The notes beneath the pieces are model-generated. The model was not told the origin of the DNA, did not search any database, and worked only from the letters and a program-made list of their open reading frames with translations. 35,326 nucleotides of DNA from a virus, in the IMG/VR virus record IMGVR_UViG_3300045912_000611, positions 1 to 35,326 of that record. One strand, given 5' to 3'. A program made the translations under genes and the position numbers. This document shows positions 1 through 8,348 of this stretch, piece after piece; within the stretch, counting starts at the first letter, position 1; every line of letters starts with the position of its first letter.

Positions 1-1286
1 TCAACCGCACGGGTGGCGAGGCGTGGGTGGAGTACGTGCCGCAAACCGGCGACGCGACGGCCGGGACCGGCACCTCGACTGGGGCCTACCCGAGCCCTTA
101 TGTGGACGACTGGGCGATCGTGGTGGGTGTAGGGGATTTGCGGGGCGGCGTCGTCGATGCCGAAACGGCGATTGCCGCCTGTCTGGCCGCCAGCGGGCGG
201 GCGATCCTGGGCGAAGGGACTTACCTCTTGACGCCGAGCGGTGCCACGTCAATCGCTATGGCCGACGGCCAGACGATCGAAGGTTCCGGGATCGGCAAGA
301 CGATTCTCAAAATGGCCGACGGCCAGGCCGGTGTGGCGGTGACGCTGGCCGACGATTGCGTGCTTCGCAAGCTGTCGATTCGCTCTAACGATACCGCGAG
401 CACGCTGGGCGCACGGATGCAGTCCGGCAAGCACCGCGGCCTGTACGACCAGGTGGAGTTCGCGGACCTCGCCACGGGCTCGCAGGACGGCAATGCGGCC
501 GTCAACGGCCTGACCTACCGCGACTGTTTGTTCCGTTCCAACGGGATCGGTTTCACCACGGCCTTCGCCAGCAGCAACGTCGTGCTCGACGGCTGCCGGG
601 GGCTCGATAACACGAGCGTCGATTTCCGGCTGTCGAGCAGTCCAACGGACGTGGCGATCACGAATTGCTACACCGCCGGCGGACCATTGGGTCTCCAAAA
701 CAACTCGGGCATCCGCGCCTTCGTCGCCGGGAACAATTTCACGAACGGGATGACCGCGCCGGCTGCTAACAGCCGCTGCACCTACATCAACAACGGCGAC
801 GACGGCACGCCGCTGACCCCGGCCTCGTTCGCCGGGACGCAGACCCTGTTCGACGGGCGGATGTACGCCGCGGCCGAGCCGACCAGCGGCGTCTGGCGGC
901 AGGGCGAAGCGGTGTGGCATTCCAATCCAGGAACCAGCCTGCTGAATCCCTTGGCCTGGATCTGCTCGACCCCCGGCACGGCGGGCGTCGATGCCGTGTT
1001 TCAGCCGCTCTACCGCGGCAACCGCCAGATTCACGGCGACAAGACCTGGGACCCGCCGGAGCTGGTGAGTGGTGTTTCGGCCAGCACGACAGTTCCGATC
1101 GCGGCCGGCTCTTCGCTAGGCGACTTCTGCCTGGGCTCGTTCAGCCAAGAATTGCCGGACGGATTTCAGTTGCATGCCAGCGTCATTAGCGGCAACAACG
1201 TGCGGGTCACGCTCTCCAACATCGGCGGAGCGACGACGAACCTGGCGGAAGGCGAATTGCACGTGCTCGTGATTGGACACCCCTAA
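1..1286 (+). CDS. Right-handed beta-helix virion protein (5' partial)
   Basis: The reading frame is open to the left edge (first complete codon at base 3), so the N-terminus is missing. The visible part is about 427 residues. A pectate-lyase-like parallel beta-helix is suggested by an early segment of the type 'AIAACLAASGRAILGEG', followed by short repeated rungs with Asn/Gly turns such as 'NVVLDGCRGL' and 'DVAITNCYTAGG' (about residues 60-260). That pattern is typical of phage tailspikes and of proteins that bind or cut surface polysaccharide. The C-terminal 90 residues look like a small beta domain. The stop is 2 nt before the next gene. A receptor-binding or structural role is inferred. 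It is unusual to meet such a gene upstream of the neck genes. Confidence 0.7.
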   Translation, partial: NRTGGEAWVEYVPQTGDATAGTGTSTGAYPSPYVDDWAIVVGVGDLRGGVVDAETAIAACLAASGRAILGEGTYLLTPSGATSIAMADGQTIEGSGIGKTILKMADGQAGVAVTLADDCVLRKLSIRSNDTASTLGARMQSGKHRGLYDQVEFADLATGSQDGNAAVNGLTYRDCLFRSNGIGFTTAFASSNVVLDGCRGLDNTSVDFRLSSSPTDVAITNCYTAGGPLGLQNNSGIRAFVAGNNFTNGMTAPAANSRCTYINNGDDGTPLTPASFAGTQTLFDGRMYAAAEPTSGVWRQGEAVWHSNPGTSLLNPLAWICSTPGTAGVDAVFQPLYRGNRQIHGDKTWDPPELVSGVSASTTVPIAAGSSLGDFCLGSFSQELPDGFQLHASVISGNNVRVTLSNIGGATTNLAEGELHVLVIGHP

Positions 1287-1288
1287 CG

Positions 1289-2095
1289 ATGGGCTTCTTT
1301 CCGATCGTCTTTCACAGCATTTCGCAGGGCCTGGGCGACGAGTGGTTCGTGGCCCGGATCGAACGCCAGGCGGATGGCTACTGGTGGTGTCACACCGGCC
1401 CCGACGCCGGCACGTTCCAATCGTTGCCGCCAGAGGCCGAGCGCAACATCCCCTTGGCCGAAGTCGGCGGGCTGGAGTACCGCTACGACCTGACCAGCGA
1501 CATCACGGCCTTCGTGCTCGTGCGGGTGTACGACACCGTGGCGGTCGGCACGCCGATCCGCGGGGCGCGGTACGTCAACCTGATCGACGGCACCGAAGTG
1601 CCGACGATCGGCAGCGTGAGCCTGGGGGGGCCGCCCTACAGTTTCGAGGCCGGGCTGGTGTTTCCCACGGTCGGCCGGCGGGGGGTGTTCACCAGCCATG
1701 CGCCGGAAATCGAGGGGACGGTCTACCGGCTGGCGGCCCCCACGTTCCTGGGCCGGATCGTGGATGCGGGGGGGGCGCCCATCGGAGCCCCGATCCTGGA
1801 TTCGGTCCAGTATTCGATCTTCGAGCTCAGCGAGAACGATCCGCTCTACGAGAACCCGGTCACGATGCACCAGGACGTGAGCCTGGACCCGGCCGACGTG
1901 GTTCTGCCGGCCCTGAGCCCCGGCTATCTGTGGGGCGACACGGACGCCCGTGGGTACAATTTCCAGTTCACGCCGGACGTGGCGACTATGGGGCCGGCCT
2001 TCGCTCAGCCGCGGCGGCACTACCGATTGCGGGTACGCTTCACCCCGATCCAGGGACAAGTTTTCGAGCAACGCTACCGCGTGTGGGCGATTTGA
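1289..2095 (+). CDS. Putative virion structural protein, family not recognised
   Basis: This 268-residue protein follows the beta-helix gene after a 2-nt gap, so it belongs to the same transcript. It has no signal peptide or membrane segment. Composition is typical of beta-rich virion proteins: many Gly, Pro and aromatic residues, alternating hydrophobic strands, and a Carboxypeptidase-regulatory-like stretch around residues 145-170 ('GRIVDAGGAPIGAPI'). It may accompany the beta-helix protein as a base, adaptor or head decoration. No family could be named. Confidence 0.6.
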   Translation: MGFFPIVFHSISQGLGDEWFVARIERQADGYWWCHTGPDAGTFQSLPPEAERNIPLAEVGGLEYRYDLTSDITAFVLVRVYDTVAVGTPIRGARYVNLIDGTEVPTIGSVSLGGPPYSFEAGLVFPTVGRRGVFTSHAPEIEGTVYRLAAPTFLGRIVDAGGAPIGAPILDSVQYSIFELSENDPLYENPVTMHQDVSLDPADVVLPALSPGYLWGDTDARGYNFQFTPDVATMGPAFAQPRRHYRLRVRFTPIQGQVFEQRYRVWAI

Positions 2096-2098
2096 GCC

Positions 2099-2314
2099 AT
2101 GCCGAGCGACAGCGAACAACTGGCCACGATCAAGAGCAACATCCTGGCTCGACTGGCCGAGATCACGGCCCAGCCAAAACCGACTTATACGATCGACGGC
2201 GTGACCTGGAAGCACACGGAGTATTTCGAGGCCCTGATGAAGCAGCTCACGAGCGTCAATCAGCAGATTGCGGCCGAGATGCCGTTCACCGAACTGAGCC
2301 AGGGCGCCACGTGA
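2099..2314 (+). CDS. Small phage structural or connector protein
   Basis: The 71-residue protein is mostly alpha-helical, with regular Leu/Ile/Met spacing and a central 'YTIDGVTWKHTEYFEALMKQL' type segment (residues about 29-50, about 21 residues). Small helical proteins with this position just before the neck genes are common in siphovirus head-tail regions (gpW-like or DUF6148-like), but the match here is by context and length only. It starts 3 nt after the previous stop. Confidence 0.55.
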   Translation: MPSDSEQLATIKSNILARLAEITAQPKPTYTIDGVTWKHTEYFEALMKQLTSVNQQIAAEMPFTELSQGAT

Positions 2315-2347
2315 CGTACCGGCTCGGCCTGTTCCGGCAGTTGTTCC

Positions 2348-3007
2348 ATGACCTACGGCGTTACGCCCGATTTCTTCCTGCTGGACAACCTCCAGCCGGT
2401 CACGGTCCGGGCCGATTCTGACGACGGCGGCACGGCGGTCGAACACGCCTGGCGGAGTTTCGTCTCCACCCGCGAGGCGGAGGCCAGCGGCGGAAAGTAT
2501 CTCACGTCCGACGTGAACTGGCACTTGCATCTAGACGAATACCCGACGCCGCCGCGGCCAGGCTACCAGGTGGTGGATGCCGGGTCGGTCGTCTGGACGG
2601 CACTCCAGGTCAAGCGCAACGACTTCGATAGCCGTTGGAAGCTGATCTGCCGCGACCTGACGATTTCCGAGGGGCTCAACGACCGGATCACGATCCAGGT
2701 GGCGGGCCATCGCCGGGGGCTGTCGGGGGACGAGGCGCCGGCCTGGGCCGACTGGCGGGCCGGGATTCTCGCTAGAATCCAACGGGAGCGAATCGAACGG
2801 GCGACCGAGGCCGGCACGCGGAGCGACCTGGCCGACGTGACGATCCTGTTGGGTGAACCGGTGGAGTTCCCGTTGGACCTGTCGGCCTACCGGGTGGTCG
2901 GGACCGACGGCCAGCTTTACCAGATCAACAGCGTCGAGCGGTTCGACCGGATCGACTTCCTGCCGCAGATGTTTTGCCAGGAACTGAGCCCCTTCGCGGC
3001 ACCATGA
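2348..3007 (+). CDS. Putative neck / head-tail joining protein
   Basis: The 219-residue soluble protein lies between a small connector-like gene and an HK97 gp10-like gene, the usual place for head-closure or head-tail adaptor proteins. The ATG at 2348 has no clear Shine-Dalgarno sequence, and 33 nt separate it from the upstream stop. The stop overlaps the next start as ATGA. The body mixes beta strands in the first 110 residues and a helical Arg-rich middle ('WRAGILARIQRERIERATEAG'-like, residues about 137-157). A 10-nt motif shared with two intergenic promoter-like sites lies inside it at 2770-2779. Confidence 0.55.
   Translation: MTYGVTPDFFLLDNLQPVTVRADSDDGGTAVEHAWRSFVSTREAEASGGKYLTSDVNWHLHLDEYPTPPRPGYQVVDAGSVVWTALQVKRNDFDSRWKLICRDLTISEGLNDRITIQVAGHRRGLSGDEAPAWADWRAGILARIQRERIERATEAGTRSDLADVTILLGEPVEFPLDLSAYRVVGTDGQLYQINSVERFDRIDFLPQMFCQELSPFAAP
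2763..2780 (+). promoter_or_regulatory. Palindrome containing the shared CGCTAGAATC element
   Basis: GGATTCT and AGAATCC form a perfect 7-bp inverted repeat with a 4-nt centre. The site carries CGCTAGAATC, which also occurs at 6630-6640 and 30169-30179 in front of genes. It lies inside a coding gene, so it may be an internal promoter for the tail-completion genes or chance. Confidence 0.25.
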
Positions 3008-3543
3008 TTACGGCCGTCGCCCACGTCACGATCAACGATCGGCAATTAGTCAGCGCCTGCCGGCGGGCGGCCTTCCGCGGCATGGACCTGGCGAGTCGGA
3101 TTCTACTGCGCGAATACAAGACGCGGTTGGGGACCGGAAACCGCAGCGGGGCGGCCCCCAGCCTCCCCGGTGAACCGCCCAAACGAGGCACTGGTTCCGG
3201 CATTCGGGCTTTGCGGGTGGTTCCCGACCGGATCAACATGCGGCTCTCGTTGGTGGTCTATCCACAGGGCCGACACCTGCTGTTTCTGGGGGCTGGCACG
3301 CGGCCCTATCGAATCCGAGCGCGCGGCGACAAATTGCTAAAAATCTGGTTCCGACCGATCCCCTTCCGTGGACCGACCCGCGAGGAAATCCGACAACTTG
3401 GCCTGAAGCGGATCGGCAGCCGCTGGTACTACTTCCGCCGCGAGGTCCGGCATCCGGGCGTGCGGCAGCGGCCCTGGATCATGCCCGGCTTCTTCGCGGC
3501 CCGCGGCGCGATGGTGGCGGCCCTGCGGAGCGCCCGGCCATGA
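3004..3543 (+). CDS. HK97 gp10-like tail completion protein
   Basis: I chose the ATG at 3004, which overlaps the previous stop as ATGA; a more upstream GTG at 2974 would overlap the neighbour by 34 nt. The product is 179 residues. Features that fit the HK97-gp10 neck/tail-completion family are a basic N-terminal helix, a Pro/Gly-rich loop 'SLPGEPPKRGTGSGIRALRV' (about residues 46-65) resembling the family's 'PGxPP...TGxLRxS' motif, then beta strands and a C-terminal helix ending in a run of small residues. In that family the protein forms a ring at the head-tail interface. The assignment is moderate and helped by gene order. Confidence 0.6.
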   Translation: MITAVAHVTINDRQLVSACRRAAFRGMDLASRILLREYKTRLGTGNRSGAAPSLPGEPPKRGTGSGIRALRVVPDRINMRLSLVVYPQGRHLLFLGAGTRPYRIRARGDKLLKIWFRPIPFRGPTREEIRQLGLKRIGSRWYYFRREVRHPGVRQRPWIMPGFFAARGAMVAALRSARP

Positions 3544-3983
3544 GCGTGCAACAGGCGATGCTCGAGCGTTGGACCAGCTACCAGCCGCTGTTGGACCTCG
3601 TGCCGGCCGAACGGCTCTACTTCGGCCTGGTGCCGGCCACGGACGACCAACAGCGGCCAGTGCGGCTGCCGGCCGTGGGGCTGGTGCTCCAGGGCGACCT
3701 CGATTACACGGAGACCAGTAGCCGTTCGGTGCTGCGGCAGAGCGCGTTCAGTTTCCAGGTCATGGTCCAGCAGGCCAGTCCCGGCCGGCCCGGCAGCGGG
3801 CTGGCGGAGGCGGAGACGATTTCGCGGGCCATCTTGGAGCGGTTCGACCGGGCTGACTTCCGTTACAGCCGCGGCACGATCCAGGACATGCGGCCGCAGG
3901 GCATCCGGCACGAACAGCCGGAGACCGGCGGGTTCGTGCTGTTCAGCGATTGGACGGTCCGTAGCCAGGAGCGAAGCCGATGA
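3540..3983 (+). CDS. Tail terminator / DUF3168-like tail completion protein
   Basis: The 147-residue protein overlaps both neighbours as ATGA. It follows the pattern of the DUF3168/gpU-like tail completion family: a helical start ending in 'LLDLVPAERLYFG', then 'LPAVGLVLQG', a strand-turn 'SSRSVLRQSAFSFQVMVQQ' and a helix 'GLAEAETISRAILERF', then two final strands. In siphoviruses this protein caps the tail tube at the head-proximal end and precedes the major tail protein. Here an 876-codon gene has been placed between them, which is unusual. Confidence 0.6.
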   Translation: MSVQQAMLERWTSYQPLLDLVPAERLYFGLVPATDDQQRPVRLPAVGLVLQGDLDYTETSSRSVLRQSAFSFQVMVQQASPGRPGSGLAEAETISRAILERFDRADFRYSRGTIQDMRPQGIRHEQPETGGFVLFSDWTVRSQERSR

Positions 3984-6610
3984 CTGTGCGACTTCAGGCC
4001 GGCACGTGGGCCAAGGTGCTGGCCTTGCTGACGGACGCCGGCGGCAACCCCAAGTTGAACGTCGTCCACGAATACTGGCATGCGTTCGCGGACGGGGATG
4101 AGCCCGGCCGGGCCTCGCGCTGCTTCGCGGCCAGCAGCACTTTGGGCGTGGGGGCCTACGCCCAACTGCCGCTCCAAGCCCTGCCGTTCGACCGGTTGAG
4201 CCTGCCGACCACGCGGTCGATCAAGCGCCTGCGGGGGCTGATCGTGCTGAACCTCACGGACGATCCCGGTGCGATTTTGCAGGTCGGCGGCTCGGAAGTC
4301 AATCCGCTGGCCGGCATCTTCGGCGACGTGTCGGACTGGGCGCGGGTGCAGCCCGGCGGCACGTTCCTCTGGAACGCGCCCCAGTCGGGCGTGCTGGTCG
4401 TGCCGTCAGTGGCCGATACGCTGTGGATCAAGAACGTCGGCAGTGTGCCGGCCACCTATCTGGTGGCGATGGTGGGTACGAGCAACCTGGAGGAACTGCC
4501 GACCGCCGACGAATACCTGCGGAGTTTTAGCGTCACGACCAAGCCCTACAGCCAAACGTTCGGCGTCGCGCCCGAAAACTGGGCGGCCCAGATGGCCTAC
4601 GCGCTGGTGACCGTCTGGCGGGACGCGGCCGGCAACCCGACGCCGGAAGATTCATTGCTCCGCGCCCCGGCCAATTCGGCCGAACTGTTCAGCGGCAATT
4701 CCAGCGGCAGCGGCACCTACACGCTGGCCGAATACCATCGCTACACGCTCGACCGGCTGCACTCCGCCTGGCCCAACCAACCGGTCGGGTTCTACATGGC
4801 CGGCGGATTTCTGTTCGCGCCCGAGTATCTGTTCCGCGGCTACCAGTTCCTGAGCGTCTATCCCCGGTCGCACGTCTGGTGGCAACCCAAGCACGGCCTG
4901 ACGGGCGGGGCGGCCAATTTTGCGGCCAGCGGGGTGGCAATTGCCAGCGTCCAGGACTCGGGCGGGTTCCTGCGGATCAACTTCGCTGCCCCGCAGACGA
5001 TCCCCACCGGTTCGCTGATCGAAATCAGCGGTACGAGCGTTTCGGGCTACAACACGATCTGCAACGTGACCTCCGGGGCGACGATCACCAGCGGCGGCGG
5101 GACGACCACCAGCTTCGTCGTGACCGACCTGGCCTGGGTCGGCGGTGCGAGCGGCGGCACGGTGAGCGGCGGCGGACGGAAGCTGGTCGATTGGGTCGAT
5201 AACGCCAAGTGGGCCGATTTCCAGGCGGACGTGCTGGAGATCGTCGATGCTAACCTGATTCAGTTCCCCGAGTTCTCGATGATCTGGTTGGACGAAACGT
5301 CCCACCCGCAGATCGAGGCCCCGGGCGGAACGGTGCCGACCTGGGCGCAGCGCTGCGCGCGGCTGGCCGAACTGCAATCGCACCTACACGCCCGCGGATT
5401 GCGGCTGAACATCAACTGTAGTTGGCACCTGTACAGCGCCAGCGTGATTCTGTCGAGCGACAACTTGGGCGCGGGTGGCCGGTTGCGGGTGCTGGTCGGC
5501 AGCAATCCCACGATCAAGGCCGGCGACACGGTGACGGTGAGCGGCCATTCGGTCGGGACTGCCAACGGAACCTATACGGTGTTCGGCAAAGCTGGTCGAA
5601 CTCTGATCCTCGATACAACCAACGTCGGAGGCGGAACTGGGGGCGGGGTCACGAACGATTCGGTCATCGCTCAGGAGCTGGACCCGCTGCTGGCCAGCGT
5701 GGACGGGCTGGCCTTCGAGGGCGCGTTCCTGAACAACATCCGCTACCGGGCGGCCGGCACGAGTTTCTTGGACAACCTGAAATACCTGTTGGACAACGGC
5801 CTGGCATTCCAGCGGCTGCCCACGGCCGGTCCGCGGGCGCAAGTCTTCACGATCGTTTCCAGCCAGGAAAGCCCGCTGGTTGCTGGTCGGGTGCGGTACA
5901 ACCTCAGCAGCAATTTCAGTCCATTGGTCGGGGCGCGGATCGGCATCTACGGTCATTCGGTGGCCGGCTACAACACGCTCGCTAAGGTCGTGAATATCAA
6001 TACGATCGAACCGAATTGGATCGAAACCGACCAGACCTACACGGCCGACGGCACGGGCGGCCGAGTGCTGTACGCGGCCGAGGGCCGGATCGTGCGTGTC
6101 ACGTCACTGGACAACACGGGGGTCGGCGGCGTCGTGCGGCTGCACTGCGGTACGAACCACTGGATTTTCCCGCAGGACCCCTTCCCGTCGCTGTTGCTCT
6201 ACGGGCCGGCCTCCTGGACGATTGCCGAGGGGACAGCCAAGACGCCGCTGGCGGTGGACGGCCAGCCGGCCAAGGTGGACCTGTCGGGATTCACCGACAG
6301 CCACAGCTCCAGCGACCCAGGCTATCTGGTGGACGTGACGGGCTGGCGGCGATTCCAGGCCGCCCTGCTGATGGCCCTCTACAGCCCCGGCAGCCGGCCC
6401 AGCGTCCATGCGGACGTGAACCACCGGCCGGTGTGGTACGACTGGCCGCAGCGGTTCGGCGCCCCCACCGGCCCGGCCACGATCAGTTATGCGGGGTCCG
6501 ACGCGTTCGACGACATCACGCTAATCGAACGGACGTTCGCCAACGCCCAAATCGAGTTACACGTCCAGGAAAACTACGCCCTGGTAACGGTCGGCAGCAA
6601 CCCCGAGTGA
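3980..6610 (+). CDS. Large virion protein: TIM-barrel glycosidase-like with three FCCH-type inserts
   Basis: The 876-residue protein starts in an ATGA overlap. Three related beta domains are visible at about residues 335-400, 500-555 and 645-695. Each begins with a strand and a 'SGTSVSGYNTI', 'SGHSVGTANGTY' or 'YGHSVAGYNTL' turn and ends with a Gly-rich 'GGTVSGGG'-like tail. This resembles the E1-FCCH-type repeats known from phage tail proteins. Between them, barrel-like segments carry acidic residues: 'MIWLDE' (D438/E439), 'LNINCSW' (about 476) and 'DGLAFEGAF' (E580). That layout recalls glycoside hydrolase barrels, so binding or trimming of surface glycans is inferred. The N-terminal 150 residues look like a separate beta domain that could attach to the tail. 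Confidence 0.55.
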   Translation: MTVRLQAGTWAKVLALLTDAGGNPKLNVVHEYWHAFADGDEPGRASRCFAASSTLGVGAYAQLPLQALPFDRLSLPTTRSIKRLRGLIVLNLTDDPGAILQVGGSEVNPLAGIFGDVSDWARVQPGGTFLWNAPQSGVLVVPSVADTLWIKNVGSVPATYLVAMVGTSNLEELPTADEYLRSFSVTTKPYSQTFGVAPENWAAQMAYALVTVWRDAAGNPTPEDSLLRAPANSAELFSGNSSGSGTYTLAEYHRYTLDRLHSAWPNQPVGFYMAGGFLFAPEYLFRGYQFLSVYPRSHVWWQPKHGLTGGAANFAASGVAIASVQDSGGFLRINFAAPQTIPTGSLIEISGTSVSGYNTICNVTSGATITSGGGTTTSFVVTDLAWVGGASGGTVSGGGRKLVDWVDNAKWADFQADVLEIVDANLIQFPEFSMIWLDETSHPQIEAPGGTVPTWAQRCARLAELQSHLHARGLRLNINCSWHLYSASVILSSDNLGAGGRLRVLVGSNPTIKAGDTVTVSGHSVGTANGTYTVFGKAGRTLILDTTNVGGGTGGGVTNDSVIAQELDPLLASVDGLAFEGAFLNNIRYRAAGTSFLDNLKYLLDNGLAFQRLPTAGPRAQVFTIVSSQESPLVAGRVRYNLSSNFSPLVGARIGIYGHSVAGYNTLAKVVNINTIEPNWIETDQTYTADGTGGRVLYAAEGRIVRVTSLDNTGVGGVVRLHCGTNHWIFPQDPFPSLLLYGPASWTIAEGTAKTPLAVDGQPAKVDLSGFTDSHSSSDPGYLVDVTGWRRFQAALLMALYSPGSRPSVHADVNHRPVWYDWPQRFGAPTGPATISYAGSDAFDDITLIERTFANAQIELHVQENYALVTVGSNPE

Positions 6611-6622
6611 CCTAATCCGGGA

Positions 6623-6646
6623 CCGTTTCGCGCTAGAATCAGGTAG
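6623..6646 (+). promoter_or_regulatory. Promoter-like element A, CGTTTCGCGCTAGAATC
   Basis: This sits in the 63-nt gap before the 6674 gene. It contains a TAGAAT -10-like hexamer at 6634-6639. The 17-nt core plus the following NGGTAG is repeated almost perfectly at 30162-30185, also in front of a gene. No good TTGACA-type -35 is present, so an alternative sigma or a phage activator may read it. Confidence 0.45.
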
Positions 6647-6673
6647 AGCACGCCTTAGCCGACTAGCGCCCCG

Positions 6674-7195
6674 ATGGCAGAGACTCTCAGCGGCCAACTG
6701 GTAGCCCGTATCGAGTGGAATCACCAGGACTCCAACGGCATCAGCACTGTCGTCGATACCTCACGGCACGAACGCAGTGCCACGATCAGTAACGGCACCG
6801 GCGACCTCCAGGCCGACGCCATCTTCTACAAGACCGGCACGATTCCCGGCGGCGGCGGGTCGCCGGTGGACCTCGATTTGAACGCCCTGCCGCGGACCGT
6901 GTTCGGTGACCCGGCCGAAGTGGCGATGGTCGAGGTGATTGGCCTGCTGGTGGAGAACATGGAGGCCACCGTCAACGACAACGCGATTGCGGTGGGCGGG
7001 GCCACCAAGGCTTTCTCTGCCCCCTTCGGCGATCCCAGCGACAAAGCGATCGTGCAGGCCGGCGGGGCCTTCGCTTGGTTCGCGCCTCGGGCCGGCGGGC
7101 CGGCGGCGAATGGTTCGACCGACATCCTGCGGCTCAACACGGCCGGGGCCAATGCGGCCCAGTACAAAATCAGCATCATGGGCCGCAAGAGCTGA
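6674..7195 (+). CDS. Putative virion protein, first gene after promoter element A
   Basis: The 173-residue protein begins 28 nt after the promoter-like element and lies just before the tail tube gene. It has no membrane segment. It is rich in Ala, Gly, Asn and Thr with short beta strands: 'SGQLVARIEWN' near the N-terminus, 'VAMVEVIGLLVEN' in the middle and 'QYKISIMGRKS' at the end. The 3980 protein contains a related middle region ('GAILQVGGSEVNPLAG...' against 'DNAIAVGGATKAFSAPFG'), so the two may share a beta domain. It is likely a tail or decoration protein; the family is not known. Confidence 0.6.
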   Translation: MAETLSGQLVARIEWNHQDSNGISTVVDTSRHERSATISNGTGDLQADAIFYKTGTIPGGGGSPVDLDLNALPRTVFGDPAEVAMVEVIGLLVENMEATVNDNAIAVGGATKAFSAPFGDPSDKAIVQAGGAFAWFAPRAGGPAANGSTDILRLNTAGANAAQYKISIMGRKS

Positions 7196-7238
7196 CGGTA
7201 GTTCGCACAACTCAATCTGATTCGGGAGCGCTTCGCGG

Positions 7239-7625
7239 ATGGCTACCTTCAGCGGCAAAGACGGCAAGATTCTGATCGGCAGCACCACGTTGGCCGAGAT
7301 CACCGGCTGGACGCTGACCACCAGCTCGAATAATCCCGCCTACGCGTCCAGCGCCACGGCCGGCCACAAGACACGCCGGGGAGGCGTGAAGGATTTCACG
7401 GGGTCGATTCAGGCCAAGATCGACCCGGCCGACCCGCTGACCAACGATTTCGACGAAGGCAGCATGGTGACGTTGCTCTTGTATCTGAACGCCACGGATT
7501 TCTTCACCTGCCCGAGCATCATCGACTCCCTCGAATGGAACGTGGACATCAACGATGGCGACGTGGTGGGTGTCACGGCGCAGTTCAGCGCCACCGCTGC
7601 GCCCACCAAGCCCTCCGGCTTCTGA
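7239..7625 (+). CDS. Major tail tube protein
   Basis: The 128-residue protein starts 'MATFSGKDGKILIGSTTLAE' and continues with alternating strands, matching the compact tail-tube fold of siphoviruses (the lambda gpV class). In that class an early strand-turn with 'GKDGKI..g...l' is followed by 'W.l' and a later 'F.g.i.a..D..dp'. It is followed immediately by the tail assembly chaperone and the tape measure gene, the standard order tube-chaperone-tape. Length fits a minimal tube protein without an added Ig domain. The assignment rests on order plus fold-like features. Confidence 0.65.
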   Translation: MATFSGKDGKILIGSTTLAEITGWTLTTSSNNPAYASSATAGHKTRRGGVKDFTGSIQAKIDPADPLTNDFDEGSMVTLLLYLNATDFFTCPSIIDSLEWNVDINDGDVVGVTAQFSATAAPTKPSGF

Positions 7626-7638
7626 GAAAGGACGCGTC

Positions 7639-8178
7639 GTGTCGCTCGAGGATTTCGACGATTCCCCCCGCACGCTCAGGATCGGTCGCCACAGCTTCAC
7701 CGCCTCTCCCCTGCGGTTGCGGCACCTAGCCCAGATCAAGCGGCACATCCGCGAAGAGCGGCCCCAGCCGCTGAAGATTGCGACCGAAACGATCGCGGCC
7801 GCACCCCACCTGAGCGAGGCTCAGCAGGAAAAGCTGCTGTCGCGGGCCTACGAAGACCAGCTTGCGGCCGAGCGGGTGACGGAGGCCGACGTCGATGAGT
7901 TCATGAATGCGCCGGCCGGGATGCTGCATGCCGTGTTCTTGCTGATCCAGGAGCATCATCCCGAGCTGACGCTGGCCCGGCTCAACGCGGCCTTGGGAAC
8001 CATGGAGCAGGCGGACGTGCCGCAGTTCTACGACGACGTGCGGCGACTGATGGGGGCGCCCGAGCGCCCTACGCAGCAGGCGGCGGGCACGCGGACCCGC
8101 ACGCCTGGCCCGATTACGACCGCCTCTACCTCCAACTCGCACGCTCGCCGTATCGCCTCTCGTTCGCGGCGTTCTTGA
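7639..8178 (+). CDS. Tail assembly chaperone, short form (gpG-like)
   Basis: The start is GTG at 7639, preceded by GAAAGGA with 7-nt spacing; an ATG further upstream would run through the tail tube gene. The short product is 179 residues, mostly helical and charged ('LRLRHLAQIKRHI', 'LSEAQQEKLLSRAYEDQ', 'VTEADVDEFMNAPAGML'). Its position directly before the tape measure gene is that of gpG, which binds the tape measure protein during tail assembly. The last 30 residues (TP-rich, ending SRRS) look unnatural, while the -1 frame becomes protein-like. This suggests that part of translation shifts frame. Confidence 0.7.
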   Translation: MSLEDFDDSPRTLRIGRHSFTASPLRLRHLAQIKRHIREERPQPLKIATETIAAAPHLSEAQQEKLLSRAYEDQLAAERVTEADVDEFMNAPAGMLHAVFLLIQEHHPELTLARLNAALGTMEQADVPQFYDDVRRLMGAPERPTQQAAGTRTRTPGPITTASTSNSHARRIASRSRRS

Positions 8179-8345
8179 ATCTGACGCCGCGGCAGTTGCT
8201 GCTGCTCACCACTCCGCTGGACAAGGCAGGCCGCCTGATTCGCACCCAATCCAAGGAAGAGGCCCTGGCGTTTCGCAAGGACCGCCAAACCCAGAAGGCC
8301 CGCTTGATCCACGAACTGCGGGACCGCATCGCCGCTGAACGCTAG
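8052..8345 (+). CDS. -1 frameshift extension of the tail assembly chaperone (gpT-like)
   Basis: In the -1 frame relative to the 7639 gene, a good protein reads from about 8060 to the stop at 8343-8345. It includes 'WPDYDRLYLQLARSPYRL', then 'FAAFLNLTPRQLLLLTTP' and a charged helix ending 'LIHELRDRIAAER'. It has no start codon with a ribosome site of its own. Lambda-like phages make gpGT by -1 slippage at exactly this place. The best slip site I see is the run of five G at 8052-8056 (zero frame ATG GGG GCG). It is not a canonical X XXY YYZ heptamer, so the exact site is uncertain. The coordinates mark the extension only. Confidence 0.6.
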   Translation, partial: GGARAPYAAGGGHADPHAWPDYDRLYLQLARSPYRLSFAAFLNLTPRQLLLLTTPLDKAGRLIRTQSKEEALAFRKDRQTQKARLIHELRDRIAAER

Positions 8346-8348
8346 CTC

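Noticed and set aside
249-1034. 261-codon minus-strand frame
   Set aside because: It mirrors the beta-helix gene, is rich in Arg/Gly/His from antisense GC codons and has no ribosome site.
1283-2530. 415-codon minus-strand frame
   Set aside because: Antisense shadow of three well-supported plus genes; composition is biased and no domain is visible.
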